64,000 nt of DNA from CATZDY01 sp045599035 (lineage in GTDB: Bacteria > Bacillota > Desulfotomaculia > Desulfotomaculales > Desulfocucumaceae), in assembly GCA_045599035.1 (NCBI GenBank), contig JAZRVI010000037.1, positions 48,698 through 112,697 of the forward strand. Reading direction: 5' to 3'. This document shows positions 1 to 7,802 of this stretch, one piece after another. The stretch's first letter is position 1; every line of letters begins with the position of its first letter. The notes under the pieces were generated by a model. The model saw only the letters and a program-made list of their open reading frames with translations. It was not told where the DNA came from and did no database searches. Position numbers and translations under genes: made by a program.

Positions 1-24
1 AACAGAAAAGGAGTGAAAGTTGAG

Positions 25-2457
25 ATGCCAAAAAAAGTTATATCAGTTATTTTAACAGTATGTCTGTTGGCCGTTGCTTTTAGTCCCAGTCTGGTTTTTG
101 CCGGTCAGACGACGGACTACAATCAGCACTGGGCTGCTGACAGCATCGAGTATCTGCTTGATGAAAATATCATTCAGGGCTACGGGAATGATCCCAGCTA
201 TATTACTGTTAGACCGAACAATCCGATTAGCCGGGCAGAATTTGCGGTAGTTATCAACAAAGCCTTTAATTATACCAAGGCGGAGGGAAGCAACTTCCCC
301 GATGTCCCAGAAGGAGCCTGGTACGCAAATGATTTAAAAATCGCTAAAACTGCCGGTTACTTTAAAGGGGACAGCAATGGTTTGGCTAATCCTACAGCCA
401 ATATCACCAGATCGGAGGTATGTGCGGTTCTATATCAGGTTTTGGGATTAACGAAAGCTGACATGGTCGGCAATACCTTTAACGATCAAATTCCTGAGTG
501 GGCATTAGAGCCGGTTCTGGCTCTTGTCGGCAAAGGACTGGTAAATGGTTATCCGAATGGAAGCTTTAAAGCCAATAGTAGCATTACCAGGGCGGAAAGC
601 TTTGTTATTGTCCATAAAGCGTTAAACATGAAGGAAGAAGCTCCTAAACAACCAGAACTTCCACAAACTCCGGTTGTATCGGAAACACCTGAACAGCCAA
701 CAACACCAACTAATCAATCTGAAACTGAACCGGCTTTGATTTTAAAAGAAACCAGTATTACAGTACAGATTAATTCAACCAAACAAATTACGGTTCAGGA
801 TTATCCGGCTGAAGATCTGACCTATGCTTCGGCAAACCAAGAAATTGCTACTGTCAATGATCAAGGTCTGGTCAGAGGTCAGAAAGAAGGAACGACCACT
901 ATTGCCGTATCCACTCCGGACGGAACTAAAAAAGCCACTTGTACTGTAAAAGTAGAAGCTAAAACCAGCAGCGGCGGTGGCGGCGGCGGTGGCGGCAGTA
1001 GCAGCAAACCCTCCACTACTCTTGACATAACTTCCCAGACTGCGGGTATCGTTGATGTTTCAACTTACCACCTGCAAGGTGCTGTCAAAGCCAGCAAGGG
1101 TATAGCTGAAGTTTCCTATAAATTGAATGATGGTCAAAGCGTTGTTCTGTTCACTTCCGAAAATAGTGGTAAGAAGACTTCCTATACCATTGATGTTCCG
1201 GATATTGAACTGGCCGAAGGCAATAATACTATTATTGTTACGGCTGTGGACAGCAAAAATAATTCTATAGACAAGTCCATAACTTTGAAGTATGTTACTT
1301 CTTCAGACAATCCAGGCGGAAAGTGCGGAGACAATCTGTTCTGGTCCTTTGATCCGGACACGGGAGTTCTGGAGATTACGGGCAGCGGAGCGATGTACGA
1401 ATATGGATATGGCGCTGTTCCCTGGGCAGGCTACTGCCAGTATATAGCGGTTATTAATCTGCCGGACAGCCTGACCAGTATTGGGGCTTGGGCATTTTAT
1501 CAGTGCAGCTCTTTGACAACGCTGGATTTGCCGGACAGCTTGACCAGTATTGAATATGCTGCATTTCAGAGGTGCAGCTCTTTGACAACGCTGGATTTGC
1601 CGGACAGCTTGACCAGTATTGGGGGGAGTGCATTTTTTGGTTGCAGCTCTTTGACTGAGCTGGATTTACCGGACAGCCTGACCAGTATTGGGGAGCTTAC
1701 ATTTTATGATTGTACATCTTTGGCTATAATAAATTGGCCGGAAAGACTGACCAGTATTGAGGAGGGTGCATTTTCTGGTTGCGGCTCTTTGAGAACGCTG
1801 GATTTGCCGGACAGCCTGATCAGTATTGAGAAGAGTGCATTTTTTGGTTGCGGATCTTTGACTACAATAAATTGGCCGGACAGCTTGACCAGTATTGGAT
1901 ATGCTGCATTTCAGGGGTGCAGCTCTTTGACTGAGCTGGATTTACCGGACAGCTTGACCAGTATTGGGGAGCGTGCATTTGAGTATTGCAGCTCTTTGAC
2001 AACGCTGGATTTGCCGGACAGCCTGACCAGTATTGGGGAGCTTACATTTTATGATTGTACATCTTTGGCTATAATAAATTGGCCGGAAAGACTGACCAGT
2101 ATTGGGGGTTGGGCATTTTACCATTGTATCCCTTTGACTATAATAACTTTGCCGGAAAGCCTGACCAGTATTGGATATGGTGCATTTCAGAGGTGCAGCT
2201 CTTTGCGGGAGGCTTATTTCAGGGGAGATGCTCCCACCAGCTTTGGACTTAGTGTTTTCGACGATACTGTGGAGGATTTTACTATCTATTTTTTGGATGA
2301 TAAATCAGGCTGGACGACTCCTGAGTGGAATGGCTATCACACCGAATATGCTCCGGATATTGAACTGGCCGAAGGCAATAATACCATTGTGGTAAAGGCT
2401 GTTGATGCCTCTAATAACGCTGGATTTGCCGAACAGCCTGATCAGGATTGCGAATAA
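25..2457 (+). CDS. SLH-domain surface protein with Ig-like and BspA-type leucine-rich repeats
   Basis: An 810-residue envelope protein. Residues 1-27 form a signal peptide (basic KK, hydrophobic core, ending SLVFA). Three SLH repeats (about 30-205) should anchor it to secondary wall polymer. Then come a Pro/Thr/Glu linker, a Big_2-type Ig fold (about 235-310), an octaglycine linker (about 317-325), an Ig-like module (about 330-425) and eleven LRR_5/BspA repeats (about 479-730). A capping segment and a second partial Ig module close it. ATG at 25 is chosen because AAGGAG at 8-13 would overlap the GTG at 13. The frame ends abruptly inside a repeated module, and matching repeats continue one frame over, so the 3' end looks frameshifted or recombined. 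Adhesion or surface display is inferred from the domains only. Confidence 0.85.
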   Translation: MPKKVISVILTVCLLAVAFSPSLVFAGQTTDYNQHWAADSIEYLLDENIIQGYGNDPSYITVRPNNPISRAEFAVVINKAFNYTKAEGSNFPDVPEGAWYANDLKIAKTAGYFKGDSNGLANPTANITRSEVCAVLYQVLGLTKADMVGNTFNDQIPEWALEPVLALVGKGLVNGYPNGSFKANSSITRAESFVIVHKALNMKEEAPKQPELPQTPVVSETPEQPTTPTNQSETEPALILKETSITVQINSTKQITVQDYPAEDLTYASANQEIATVNDQGLVRGQKEGTTTIAVSTPDGTKKATCTVKVEAKTSSGGGGGGGGSSSKPSTTLDITSQTAGIVDVSTYHLQGAVKASKGIAEVSYKLNDGQSVVLFTSENSGKKTSYTIDVPDIELAEGNNTIIVTAVDSKNNSIDKSITLKYVTSSDNPGGKCGDNLFWSFDPDTGVLEITGSGAMYEYGYGAVPWAGYCQYIAVINLPDSLTSIGAWAFYQCSSLTTLDLPDSLTSIEYAAFQRCSSLTTLDLPDSLTSIGGSAFFGCSSLTELDLPDSLTSIGELTFYDCTSLAIINWPERLTSIEEGAFSGCGSLRTLDLPDSLISIEKSAFFGCGSLTTINWPDSLTSIGYAAFQGCSSLTELDLPDSLTSIGERAFEYCSSLTTLDLPDSLTSIGELTFYDCTSLAIINWPERLTSIGGWAFYHCIPLTIITLPESLTSIGYGAFQRCSSLREAYFRGDAPTSFGLSVFDDTVEDFTIYFLDDKSGWTTPEWNGYHTEYAPDIELAEGNNTIVVKAVDASNNAGFAEQPDQDCE
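1450..2219 (+). repeat. Eleven tandem 69-bp LRR-coding repeats
   Basis: Units begin with GCCGGACAGC or GCCGGAAAGC at 1461, 1530, 1599, 1668, 1737, 1806, 1875, 1944, 2013, 2082 and 2151, exactly 69 bp (23 codons) apart. Each encodes the BspA pattern LPDSLTSIG..AF..CSSLT. High nucleotide identity between units makes this a recombination-prone array. Two further units lie at 2428 and 2497 in another frame. Confidence 0.95.
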
Positions 2458-2707
2458 TGCATTTTATGATTGTATATCTTTGACTACAATAAATTGGCCG
2501 GACAGCCTGACCAGTATTGGGTCTCATGCATTTGAAGATTGCAGCTCTTTGACTGCGGTTTATTTCAGGGGAAATGCTCCCAATGACTTTGGAACTTATG
2601 TTTTCAACGGTACTGCTTCTGATTTTGTTATCTACTACCTGGAAGGTAAAGACGGTTGGACTACTCCTACCTGGAGGGGTTATTCGGCCAAACCTGCGGT
2701 GTTTTAA
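2402..2707 (+). pseudogene. Out-of-frame LRR and cap module, broken 3' end of the SLH gene
   Basis: This frame encodes two more BspA repeats followed by a second capping segment (YFRGNAPNDFG...GWTTPTW). It parallels the cap already present near residues 735-770 of the upstream protein (YFRGDAPTSFG...GWTTPEW). It lies one frame away from the SLH gene, overlaps its end by 56 bp and has no ribosome binding site of its own. It is most simply a duplicated 3' module put out of frame by a one-base shift or by recombination at the Ig-module repeat (1195-1240 versus 2353-2400). A sequencing error is possible. Confidence 0.7.
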
Positions 2708-2759
2708 TGGCCGCCTTGCCTTTGAATTGCCTTTGACACAATTTAGTCTGTAAGTGTTA

Positions 2760-2796
2760 AAAAAGGGGCTTTCCACTTGTTTGGAAAGCCCCTTTA
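2760..2796. terminator. Bidirectional terminator
   Basis: Long hairpin with stem AAAGGGGCTTTCC pairing with GGAAAGCCCCTTT, A-rich on one side and T-rich on the other. It separates the convergent SLH gene remnant and nucleotidyltransferase gene. A near copy lies at 3583-3617. Confidence 0.85.
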
Positions 2797-2797
2797 A

Positions 2798-3118
2798 TTA
2801 AGCTACTTTTATTCCGGTATTTCTAATTTCGGCTATTAACGGGTTGGAGATTTTTTCGTAGTCTGCTTTGGAGATGGGGTGGGGTTCGATTCTGGTGTCT
2901 ATTTTCCAGGTCAAGCCAATTAGTTTAGCTCCATCTTCTATCGGGTCAGTAAAATCATTGGAAATAACTGCAAGATCTATATCGCTGTTTTCGTCATAAA
3001 TTCCTTTAGCATAGGAACCAAATAAAATAATGGCTTCTATTTTATAATATTGGCTGATTCTGGCCAGATATTTCTGAATATTTTCCACTATACTTTCACT
3101 AATAATTCTTTCAGCCAT
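2798..3118 (-). CDS. MNT-type nucleotidyltransferase, antitoxin partner of the HEPN protein
   Basis: A 106-residue minimal nucleotidyltransferase. Gly34-Ser35 followed by Asp46-x-Asp48 (GSYAKG...SDIDL) is the metal-binding signature of the polymerase-beta fold. In characterised MntA/HepT pairs such proteins inactivate the HEPN partner by adding AMP; that activity is family knowledge and is not shown here. The ATG at 3118 follows AGGAGGTC. It overlaps the 3' end of the upstream HEPN gene by 31 bp, so the two are translationally coupled. AT-rich composition and flanking repeated hairpins suggest an acquired module. Confidence 0.85.
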   Translation of the reverse strand: MAERIISESIVENIQKYLARISQYYKIEAIILFGSYAKGIYDENSDIDLAVISNDFTDPIEDGAKLIGLTWKIDTRIEPHPISKADYEKISNPLIAEIRNTGIKVA

Positions 3119-3489
3119 GCTCTGACCTCCTTAATCTGAGTTATTTGTCTGGCAGTATATTCATTGGTACATTTTTGATGAAAACTGTCGGAATAATCAT
3201 CATATCTTGCTTGAATATTAAACTGGGTAAGTATTTGCAATCTTTCTATTTGTTCCGGGGTTAATTCCAAATTGCATTTTTCAGATAGTAATAATAAATT
3301 GTGAGATTTAATTGGATAAGGACTTTGGGGATTATTTTTAGCAAATAGACCCTTTAATAATTTCTCTATTACCAAATGACCTAAAAATAAGCTCCAGCTA
3401 TTTTTCTTGTTTTCATACAAAATAAGCATTACTTCATAATCACGATCCGAACTATCAATCCAATAATTCATTATATCTATATTATGCAA
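3088..3489 (-). CDS. HEPN-domain protein, putative toxin of a HEPN-MNT pair
   Basis: About 133 residues, all-helical HEPN fold of the PF05168-like kind. A basic LVIEKLLKGLFAKNN helix is followed by the ARYDDYSDSF segment typical of this subfamily. The canonical RNase motif Arg-x(4-6)-His is not evident: the nearest His follows the Arg by eight intervening residues. Ribonuclease activity is therefore uncertain. TTG at 3489 is preferred because AAAGGA lies nine bases upstream; TTG 3498 overlaps that site and ATG 3471 has no good site. It is first in the operon and overlaps the nucleotidyltransferase gene. Confidence 0.75.
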   Translation of the reverse strand: MHNIDIMNYWIDSSDRDYEVMLILYENKKNSWSLFLGHLVIEKLLKGLFAKNNPQSPYPIKSHNLLLLSEKCNLELTPEQIERLQILTQFNIQARYDDYSDSFHQKCTNEYTARQITQIKEVRAWLKELLVKV

Positions 3490-3535
3490 GTTTACCAATC
3501 CTTTTATTTATCCCATTGTTGTTAAGCTTAATTTT

Positions 3536-3583
3536 ATCATAACAATACCTGACAGTATTGTCAATGAACAAATAATTTGTTCA
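3536..3583 (-). promoter_or_regulatory. Promoter with two palindromic operator candidates for the HEPN-MNT operon
   Basis: On the minus strand TTGACA (3564-3559) and TATGAT (3541-3536) are 17 bp apart, a near-consensus sigma-A promoter. The inverted repeat CAATAC-N6-GTATTG (3543-3560) fills the spacer. A perfect 19-bp palindrome, TGAACAAAT-A-ATTTGTTCA (3565-3583), sits immediately upstream of the -35. The placement suggests autorepression; binding is inferred. Confidence 0.7.
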
Positions 3584-3617
3584 AAAAGGGCTTTCCACTT
3601 GTCTGGAAAGCTCCTTT
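3583..3617. terminator. Second copy of the 2760 hairpin, terminator-like repeat
   Basis: AAAAAGGGCTTTCC pairs with GGAAAGCTCCTTT, with the same loop ACTTGT.T as the hairpin at 2760-2796. The two copies are direct repeats bracketing the HEPN-MNT operon. Confidence 0.7.
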
Positions 3618-3619
3618 AA

Positions 3620-3854
3620 CACGCCGTGAGCAAGAAATCCCCCGCCTCTGCAGGTGGCGGGATGAATTGCGATAAACACGCGTTTTCTTGACTTTTGTTA
3701 TTTATAGTGTTATAGTCATAATGTAAATGGCAGGCTGGGAATCAGCCGAACCTAACGCTTGTGGACATTGTGTAAGACTTGAGCTAACGATTATGTTAGC
3801 CAGGCAGTAGTGGTTGAAACAGGAAGCTCGGTAATTTATTGCCGAGTAGTTCAC
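3620..3854 (+). mobile_element. IS200/IS605-type mini-element, copy A, with omega-RNA-like end and no transposase
   Basis: A 235-bp element. The left end starts ACGCCGTGAGC just after TTTAAC and carries a GC-rich hairpin (CCCGCC/GGCGGG). The right end carries hairpins GGCTG/CAGCC, GCTAAC/GTTAGC and CTCGGTAA/TTGCCGAG, then GTAGTTCAC. An internal frame (ATG to TAG, 26 codons) reads ACGHCVRLELTIMLARQ, resembling the C-terminal tail of TnpB, which overlaps the omega RNA in such elements. It is about 90 percent identical to copy B at 46640-46877. No tnpA, and no tnpB beyond the tail. Confidence 0.75.
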
Positions 3855-3940
3855 GGGAGATACCTCTAAAAAAAAGAATGGCGAGTTTTCAATTTTTATT
3901 TAAGTTTACAGTACCTAATTATTCTTGAGGAGGTATAATC

Positions 3941-4567
3941 ATGAAGGCTTTATTAATTAACGGCAGTCCCCATGCCCAGGGCTGTACTTTTTCTGCTTTG
4001 GAGGAAGTAGCCAAAGAATTGCACAAATGCGGAGTAGATTCGGAAATTCTGCAAATTGGCGTTAAACCGATCAGCGGTTGTATGGTCTGCGGTCAATGCC
4101 GCAAAAACGATGGTCATTGCGTTATCAAGGACGATGGGGTCAACGAAGCCATTGACAAAATCAAGGCGGCTGATGCCGTAGTTTTGGGCAGTCCGGTTTA
4201 TTATGCCGGGGTTTCCGGCCAGATGAAAAGCTTTTTGGATCGGGTCTTTTTTGCCGGGGGCGGCAATTTTGCCCAAAAGCTGGGAGCAGCCGTGGTAAGC
4301 TGTCGCCGGGGCGGAGCGGTTTCCACCTTTGACACCTTAAACCACTATTTCACCATTTGCAATATGCCCATTGTCAGCTCGCAGTATTGGAATCAGGTGC
4401 ATGGCAATCAGGCTGAAGAAGCAGCTCAGGATTTGGAAGGTATGCAAACTATGCGGACTTTGGCTCAGAATATGGCTTGGCTGCTCAAATGTATTCAGGC
4501 TGGGGATCAAAACGGAGTGTCTCGTCCGGTTTATGAAGCCAAAGTGCAAACCAACTTTATTCGCTAA
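3941..4567 (+). CDS. Flavodoxin-fold NAD(P)H/FMN reductase with an iron-sulfur-type Cys motif
   Basis: A 208-residue flavodoxin-fold protein. GSPHAQGCTFSAL near residue 8 is the FMN phosphate loop, and GSPVYYAGVSGQMKSFLDR is typical of NADPH-dependent FMN reductases. SGCMVCGQCRKNDGHC gives C-x2-C-x2-C-x6-C, matching the compact motif that holds a 4Fe-4S cluster in archaeal iron-sulfur flavoproteins (Isf). Electron transfer in an anaerobe is a reasonable role; the partner is unknown. The ATG follows a strong GAGGAGGT. It is monocistronic between mini-element copy A and a terminator. Confidence 0.8.
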   Translation: MKALLINGSPHAQGCTFSALEEVAKELHKCGVDSEILQIGVKPISGCMVCGQCRKNDGHCVIKDDGVNEAIDKIKAADAVVLGSPVYYAGVSGQMKSFLDRVFFAGGGNFAQKLGAAVVSCRRGGAVSTFDTLNHYFTICNMPIVSSQYWNQVHGNQAEEAAQDLEGMQTMRTLAQNMAWLLKCIQAGDQNGVSRPVYEAKVQTNFIR

Positions 4568-4622
4568 ACTTTTAGTTAAAAATTTTTACTTGGATTGCTG
4601 GGCGGAGTGCAGGCGGAAAAAC

Positions 4623-4645
4623 CTGGGCTTTGCCCAGATTTTTAA
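4623..4645. terminator. Bidirectional terminator
   Basis: CTGGGC-TTT-GCCCAG followed by ATTTTTAATTT on the plus strand and by GTTTTT on the minus strand. It lies between the convergent reductase and hemW genes. Confidence 0.85.
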
Positions 4646-4655
4646 TTTAAAGTTT

Positions 4656-5792
4656 TTAGACAAATTCAGCAAAAACCTGATTGCCCAATTCCCGTCCCCG
4701 TCGAGTCAATTTTAAATAGCCCCCGCTTTGGGTCAAGAGTCCCTGAGCCGTCAAAGCGGCAATTTGGCGGCCGTAAAAGCTGGCGGCTGGCTGGTCGAAT
4801 TTTTGGGTAAATTGATTCAGATTAATGCCCCGGCTGATTCGCAAGCCCAGCCAAAAGGTTTCGGAAATGGCTTCCATTCGGCTCAGGCTTTGGCCGGAAT
4901 AGAAGGCCAGCCGTTTTCCCCGGATCATCTGCTGATAAGCCGGAAAAGAAGTGGGGTTGGCAAAACGCTGTTCTTGCCAAAGGGAATGAGCGGCCAGACC
5001 CAGACCCAAATAGGGTTCCCGCCGCCAATAATTCAGATTGTGCAGACATTCCCAGCCGGGACGGGCATAATTGGAAATTTCATAGCGTTCAAAGCCAGCC
5101 TGCTGCAACAGCTTTTCGCTCATATCATCTAAATCGGCGGCTTCGTCCTCATCCATAGCCGTCAGTTTTCCGCTTGCGATTTGGCGGGTCAGGGGAGTTC
5201 CTGGCTCCAATTGCAGGGCATAAAGGGAAAGATGGGTTAATACCTGCAAATCCAGAAGTTTTTCCAAACAGGCCAGTCCCTGTTCCAGGCTTTGGCCGGG
5301 AATACCCAAAATCAAGTCGGCATTCAAATTGACAAAACCAGCTTCAGCAGCGGCCAGCAAAGCCTGACGAGCGGTTTCCCAGGTGTGAATCCGACCCAAA
5401 ATTTGCAAAAGCTCCGGCTGACAGCTTTGCACTCCCAGGCTTAAGCGATTGAAGCCAAGCTGTCTTAGCTGCCGGAGCTGAATTGCATTAATCGTACCCG
5501 GATTGGCTTCCAGACTGAGTTCCTGACAGGAGCTTAAATCAAAGCTTTGGCGGCAAAGCTCCAAAAGTCGGCTTAGTTGGGCAATAGTTAAACAGGTGGG
5601 AGTTCCGCCCCCCACAAATAAGGTAGTCATTTTTTTTTCTGCCGGACTTAAAATGGAACCATAAAGCCGAATTTCCTGTTCCAAAACGGCCAGATAAGCC
5701 TGAATTTCTTCCGGGCTGGCCGGAGCTGAAACAAAATCACAATAGGCACACTTTTGCCGGCAAAAAGGAATGTGAATATACAGTCCGTTCAT
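4656..5792 (-). CDS. hemW: HemW-like radical SAM protein (heme chaperone / coproporphyrinogen oxidase family)
   Basis: A 378-residue radical SAM protein. HIPFC..KCAYCDF near residue 8 is the CxxxCxxC cluster motif with the extra Cys of the HemN/HemW group, and VGGGTPT and the HemN C-terminal domain follow. HemW proteins bind heme and aid its insertion and generally lack coproporphyrinogen III dehydrogenase activity. The length fits HemW rather than the roughly 450-residue HemN. It ends an apparent minus-strand run and stops before a bidirectional terminator. No other heme gene lies nearby, so the biochemical role rests on family resemblance. Confidence 0.85.
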   Translation of the reverse strand: MNGLYIHIPFCRQKCAYCDFVSAPASPEEIQAYLAVLEQEIRLYGSILSPAEKKMTTLFVGGGTPTCLTIAQLSRLLELCRQSFDLSSCQELSLEANPGTINAIQLRQLRQLGFNRLSLGVQSCQPELLQILGRIHTWETARQALLAAAEAGFVNLNADLILGIPGQSLEQGLACLEKLLDLQVLTHLSLYALQLEPGTPLTRQIASGKLTAMDEDEAADLDDMSEKLLQQAGFERYEISNYARPGWECLHNLNYWRREPYLGLGLAAHSLWQEQRFANPTSFPAYQQMIRGKRLAFYSGQSLSRMEAISETFWLGLRISRGINLNQFTQKFDQPAASFYGRQIAALTAQGLLTQSGGYLKLTRRGRELGNQVFAEFV

Positions 5793-5795
5793 AGT

Positions 5796-6113
5796 TTATC
5801 CTTTGGATACATTGAGCAGGACTACGCCTGCAATAATTAGGATTATACCAAGTAAGCCAGGGAAGCTCAGACTTTCCTTAAAATAAAGCCAAGCGATCAA
5901 AGTGGTTCCTAAAATGCCAAGCCCGCACCAGGTAGCATAAACCAAATTTAAATCAAGCAGGAGCAGAGTTTTGGATAGACCCCAAAAGGAAAGCAAATAG
6001 CCAATAATACAAATTACTGTCGGCAGCAGACGACTAAATCCTTGAGACAGTTTAAGGCAAGAAGTAGCTGCAATCTCACTTAAAATGGCCAAAAACAAAT
6101 ATAAATAACCCAT
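5796..6113 (-). CDS. Small multidrug resistance (SMR) family transporter
   Basis: A 105-residue protein with four predicted membrane helices. Glu in SEIAATSCLK (about residue 13) matches the essential Glu14 of EmrE, and LVYATWCGLGILGTT matches the dimer-forming part of SMR proteins. These act as homo- or heterodimers exchanging protons for cationic drugs or guanidinium. No partner SMR gene is adjacent, so a homodimer is likely. It lies 2 bp from gpsA and 3 bp from hemW, implying co-transcription. The substrate cannot be told from sequence. Confidence 0.85.
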   Translation of the reverse strand: MGYLYLFLAILSEIAATSCLKLSQGFSRLLPTVICIIGYLLSFWGLSKTLLLLDLNLVYATWCGLGILGTTLIAWLYFKESLSFPGLLGIILIIAGVVLLNVSKG

Positions 6114-6115
6114 GT

Positions 6116-7129
6116 TTATATTATCTCAATTTCATTGCGTAAATTACGGTTCATTAAATTTTGCACCGCAGTCTTGGGATCCAGACCTTCAAATAAAACC
6201 TGATAGGCTTGATTGGTGATCGGCAATTCAACTTGAAGCTGCCGACCAATTTTATAGGCTGCTCTGGTGGTTTTGACTCCCTCGGCTACCATGTGAATGG
6301 AATCCAAAGCTTCCTGCAGGCTTTTGCCCTGACCGATGGCAATACCCACCCGGCGGTTGCGGCTGTGCATACTGGTGCAGGTAACGATTAAGTCTCCCAC
6401 TCCGGTTAAACCGCTAAAGGTAAAAGGATTAGCTCCCATTTTTTGTCCCAGGCGGACAATCTCAGCCAGACCCCTGGTCATCAAGGCCGCTTTGGTGTTA
6501 TCTCCATAGCCCAGACCGTCGGCAATCCCGGTTCCCAGGGCAATTACATTTTTCAGGGCAGCACCTATTTCCACCCCGACAATATCCTGATTGGTATAAA
6601 CTCGTAAAAATTCGCCGCTTAAAAAACTGCGGGCTGCTTTGGCCACCTCTATATGAGGGGAAGCGATGACCACAGCGGTGGGGATTTTTTGCAAAACCTC
6701 TTCGGCGTGACTGGGGCCGGAAAGCATGGCATATGGATTAAGATCTGCATCCATTTCTTCCGCAAAAATTTCCGACATTCTTTTCAGGCTGTTTTCCTCC
6801 AGCCCTTTGGCGGTATTGAGGACAATAATTCCTGGTTCCAAAAAGCCTCTGGCCTGCTGCAAAACTTCCCGAAAGGCGTGGCTGGGAACAGCAGAAACAA
6901 CCAGCACCGCTCCTCTGGTTACTTCTTCCAGATCTGTACTACAGGTGATTCCGTCCGGGATCAAAATCCCGCCCGAATAGGCCTGATTTCTTTTTTCCTG
7001 ATTGATTTCCAGGGCTACCTGAGGTCTTCTGGCCCATAAATGAGGCTGCCAGCCGTTGCGAATTAAAGATACAGCCAAAGCGGTAGCCCAGCTTCCAGCT
7101 CCCCAGATAGCTATTTTTTTATTCGGCAC
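6116..7129 (-). CDS. gpsA: NAD(P)-dependent glycerol-3-phosphate dehydrogenase
   Basis: 337 residues, full family length. GAGSWATALA near residue 10 is the dinucleotide-binding loop. GAALKNVIALGTG contains the catalytic Lys, and GDNTKAALMTRGL is the substrate-binding signature. It makes sn-glycerol 3-phosphate from dihydroxyacetone phosphate for phospholipid synthesis. It sits next to plsY, which acylates that product. Confidence 0.95.
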   Translation of the reverse strand: MPNKKIAIWGAGSWATALAVSLIRNGWQPHLWARRPQVALEINQEKRNQAYSGGILIPDGITCSTDLEEVTRGAVLVVSAVPSHAFREVLQQARGFLEPGIIVLNTAKGLEENSLKRMSEIFAEEMDADLNPYAMLSGPSHAEEVLQKIPTAVVIASPHIEVAKAARSFLSGEFLRVYTNQDIVGVEIGAALKNVIALGTGIADGLGYGDNTKAALMTRGLAEIVRLGQKMGANPFTFSGLTGVGDLIVTCTSMHSRNRRVGIAIGQGKSLQEALDSIHMVAEGVKTTRAAYKIGRQLQVELPITNQAYQVLFEGLDPKTAVQNLMNRNLRNEIEII

Positions 7130-7163
7130 AGAAAAAGCACCTCCAATTCTTATTCTAAGGTAT

Positions 7164-7799
7164 TTATTTGGATTTCTTGCTACTGCCCAGCTTAAACTCC
7201 TGACCTGCGGCCAGCCGTTTAATATTGGGCCAGTGCTTGAAAAGTAAGGTTAAAGCGGTTAGGATGGCAAAAATAAATAAAACCCAATCCTTTTCCCAAA
7301 TATAAATGGCCGCGGGCAGAGCCAGAGCTGCGGCTATGGAGCTTAGGGAAACATAACGGGAAAGCAGGAGAACCAGACCCCAAATTGCCAAAACGGTCAG
7401 CAGAGTTAAGGGCGAAATGGCCAAAACTACTCCGGCTCCGGTGGCTACTATTTTGCCTCCGGAAAAATGCAGAAAAATTGACCAGCTATGACCGACCAGA
7501 GCGGCTGCTCCGGTAATCAGTCCTAAATATTCCAGTCCAATCCAATAATCCGTAAAATTTGCTCCCACCCAGGCTCCCAGATAAAAGGCCAGCACGCCCT
7601 TGCCAAAGTCACAGGCAAAAGCAGCCAGGCCATAGCCTGCTCCCAGAGTTCGCCAAACATTGGTGGTTCCAATATTGCCGCTGCCATGCTCCCGGATGTC
7701 AATTCCCTTTATTTTTCCGATTAAATAGCCAAAAGGAATAGAACCAATTAAATAACCGAGAACTATGACTATTAAGATCAAAAAAAGCATTAAGATCAT
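7164..7799 (-). CDS. plsY: Acyl-phosphate:glycerol-3-phosphate acyltransferase
   Basis: 211 residues, a polytopic membrane protein. GSIPFGYLIGK and the GSGNIGTTNVWRTLG segment match PlsY motif 1, and GHSWSIFLHFSGGK matches motif 2. It transfers acyl groups from acyl-phosphate to the glycerol 3-phosphate made by the adjacent GpsA, the first step of phosphatidic acid synthesis. The order DUF512-der-plsY-gpsA is a familiar clostridial cluster. It lies 3 bp downstream of der. Confidence 0.95.
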   Translation of the reverse strand: MILMLFLILIVIVLGYLIGSIPFGYLIGKIKGIDIREHGSGNIGTTNVWRTLGAGYGLAAFACDFGKGVLAFYLGAWVGANFTDYWIGLEYLGLITGAAALVGHSWSIFLHFSGGKIVATGAGVVLAISPLTLLTVLAIWGLVLLLSRYVSLSSIAAALALPAAIYIWEKDWVLFIFAILTALTLLFKHWPNIKRLAAGQEFKLGSSKKSK

Positions 7800-7802
7800 A
7801 AT

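Noticed and set aside
1450..2219. Regular 69-bp repeats resembling a CRISPR array
   Set aside because: Every unit is in one reading frame and encodes BspA leucine-rich repeats; there are no unique spacers.
25..2457. GTG at 13 as start of the SLH protein
   Set aside because: It overlaps the AAGGAG ribosome binding site; ATG 25 is correctly spaced.
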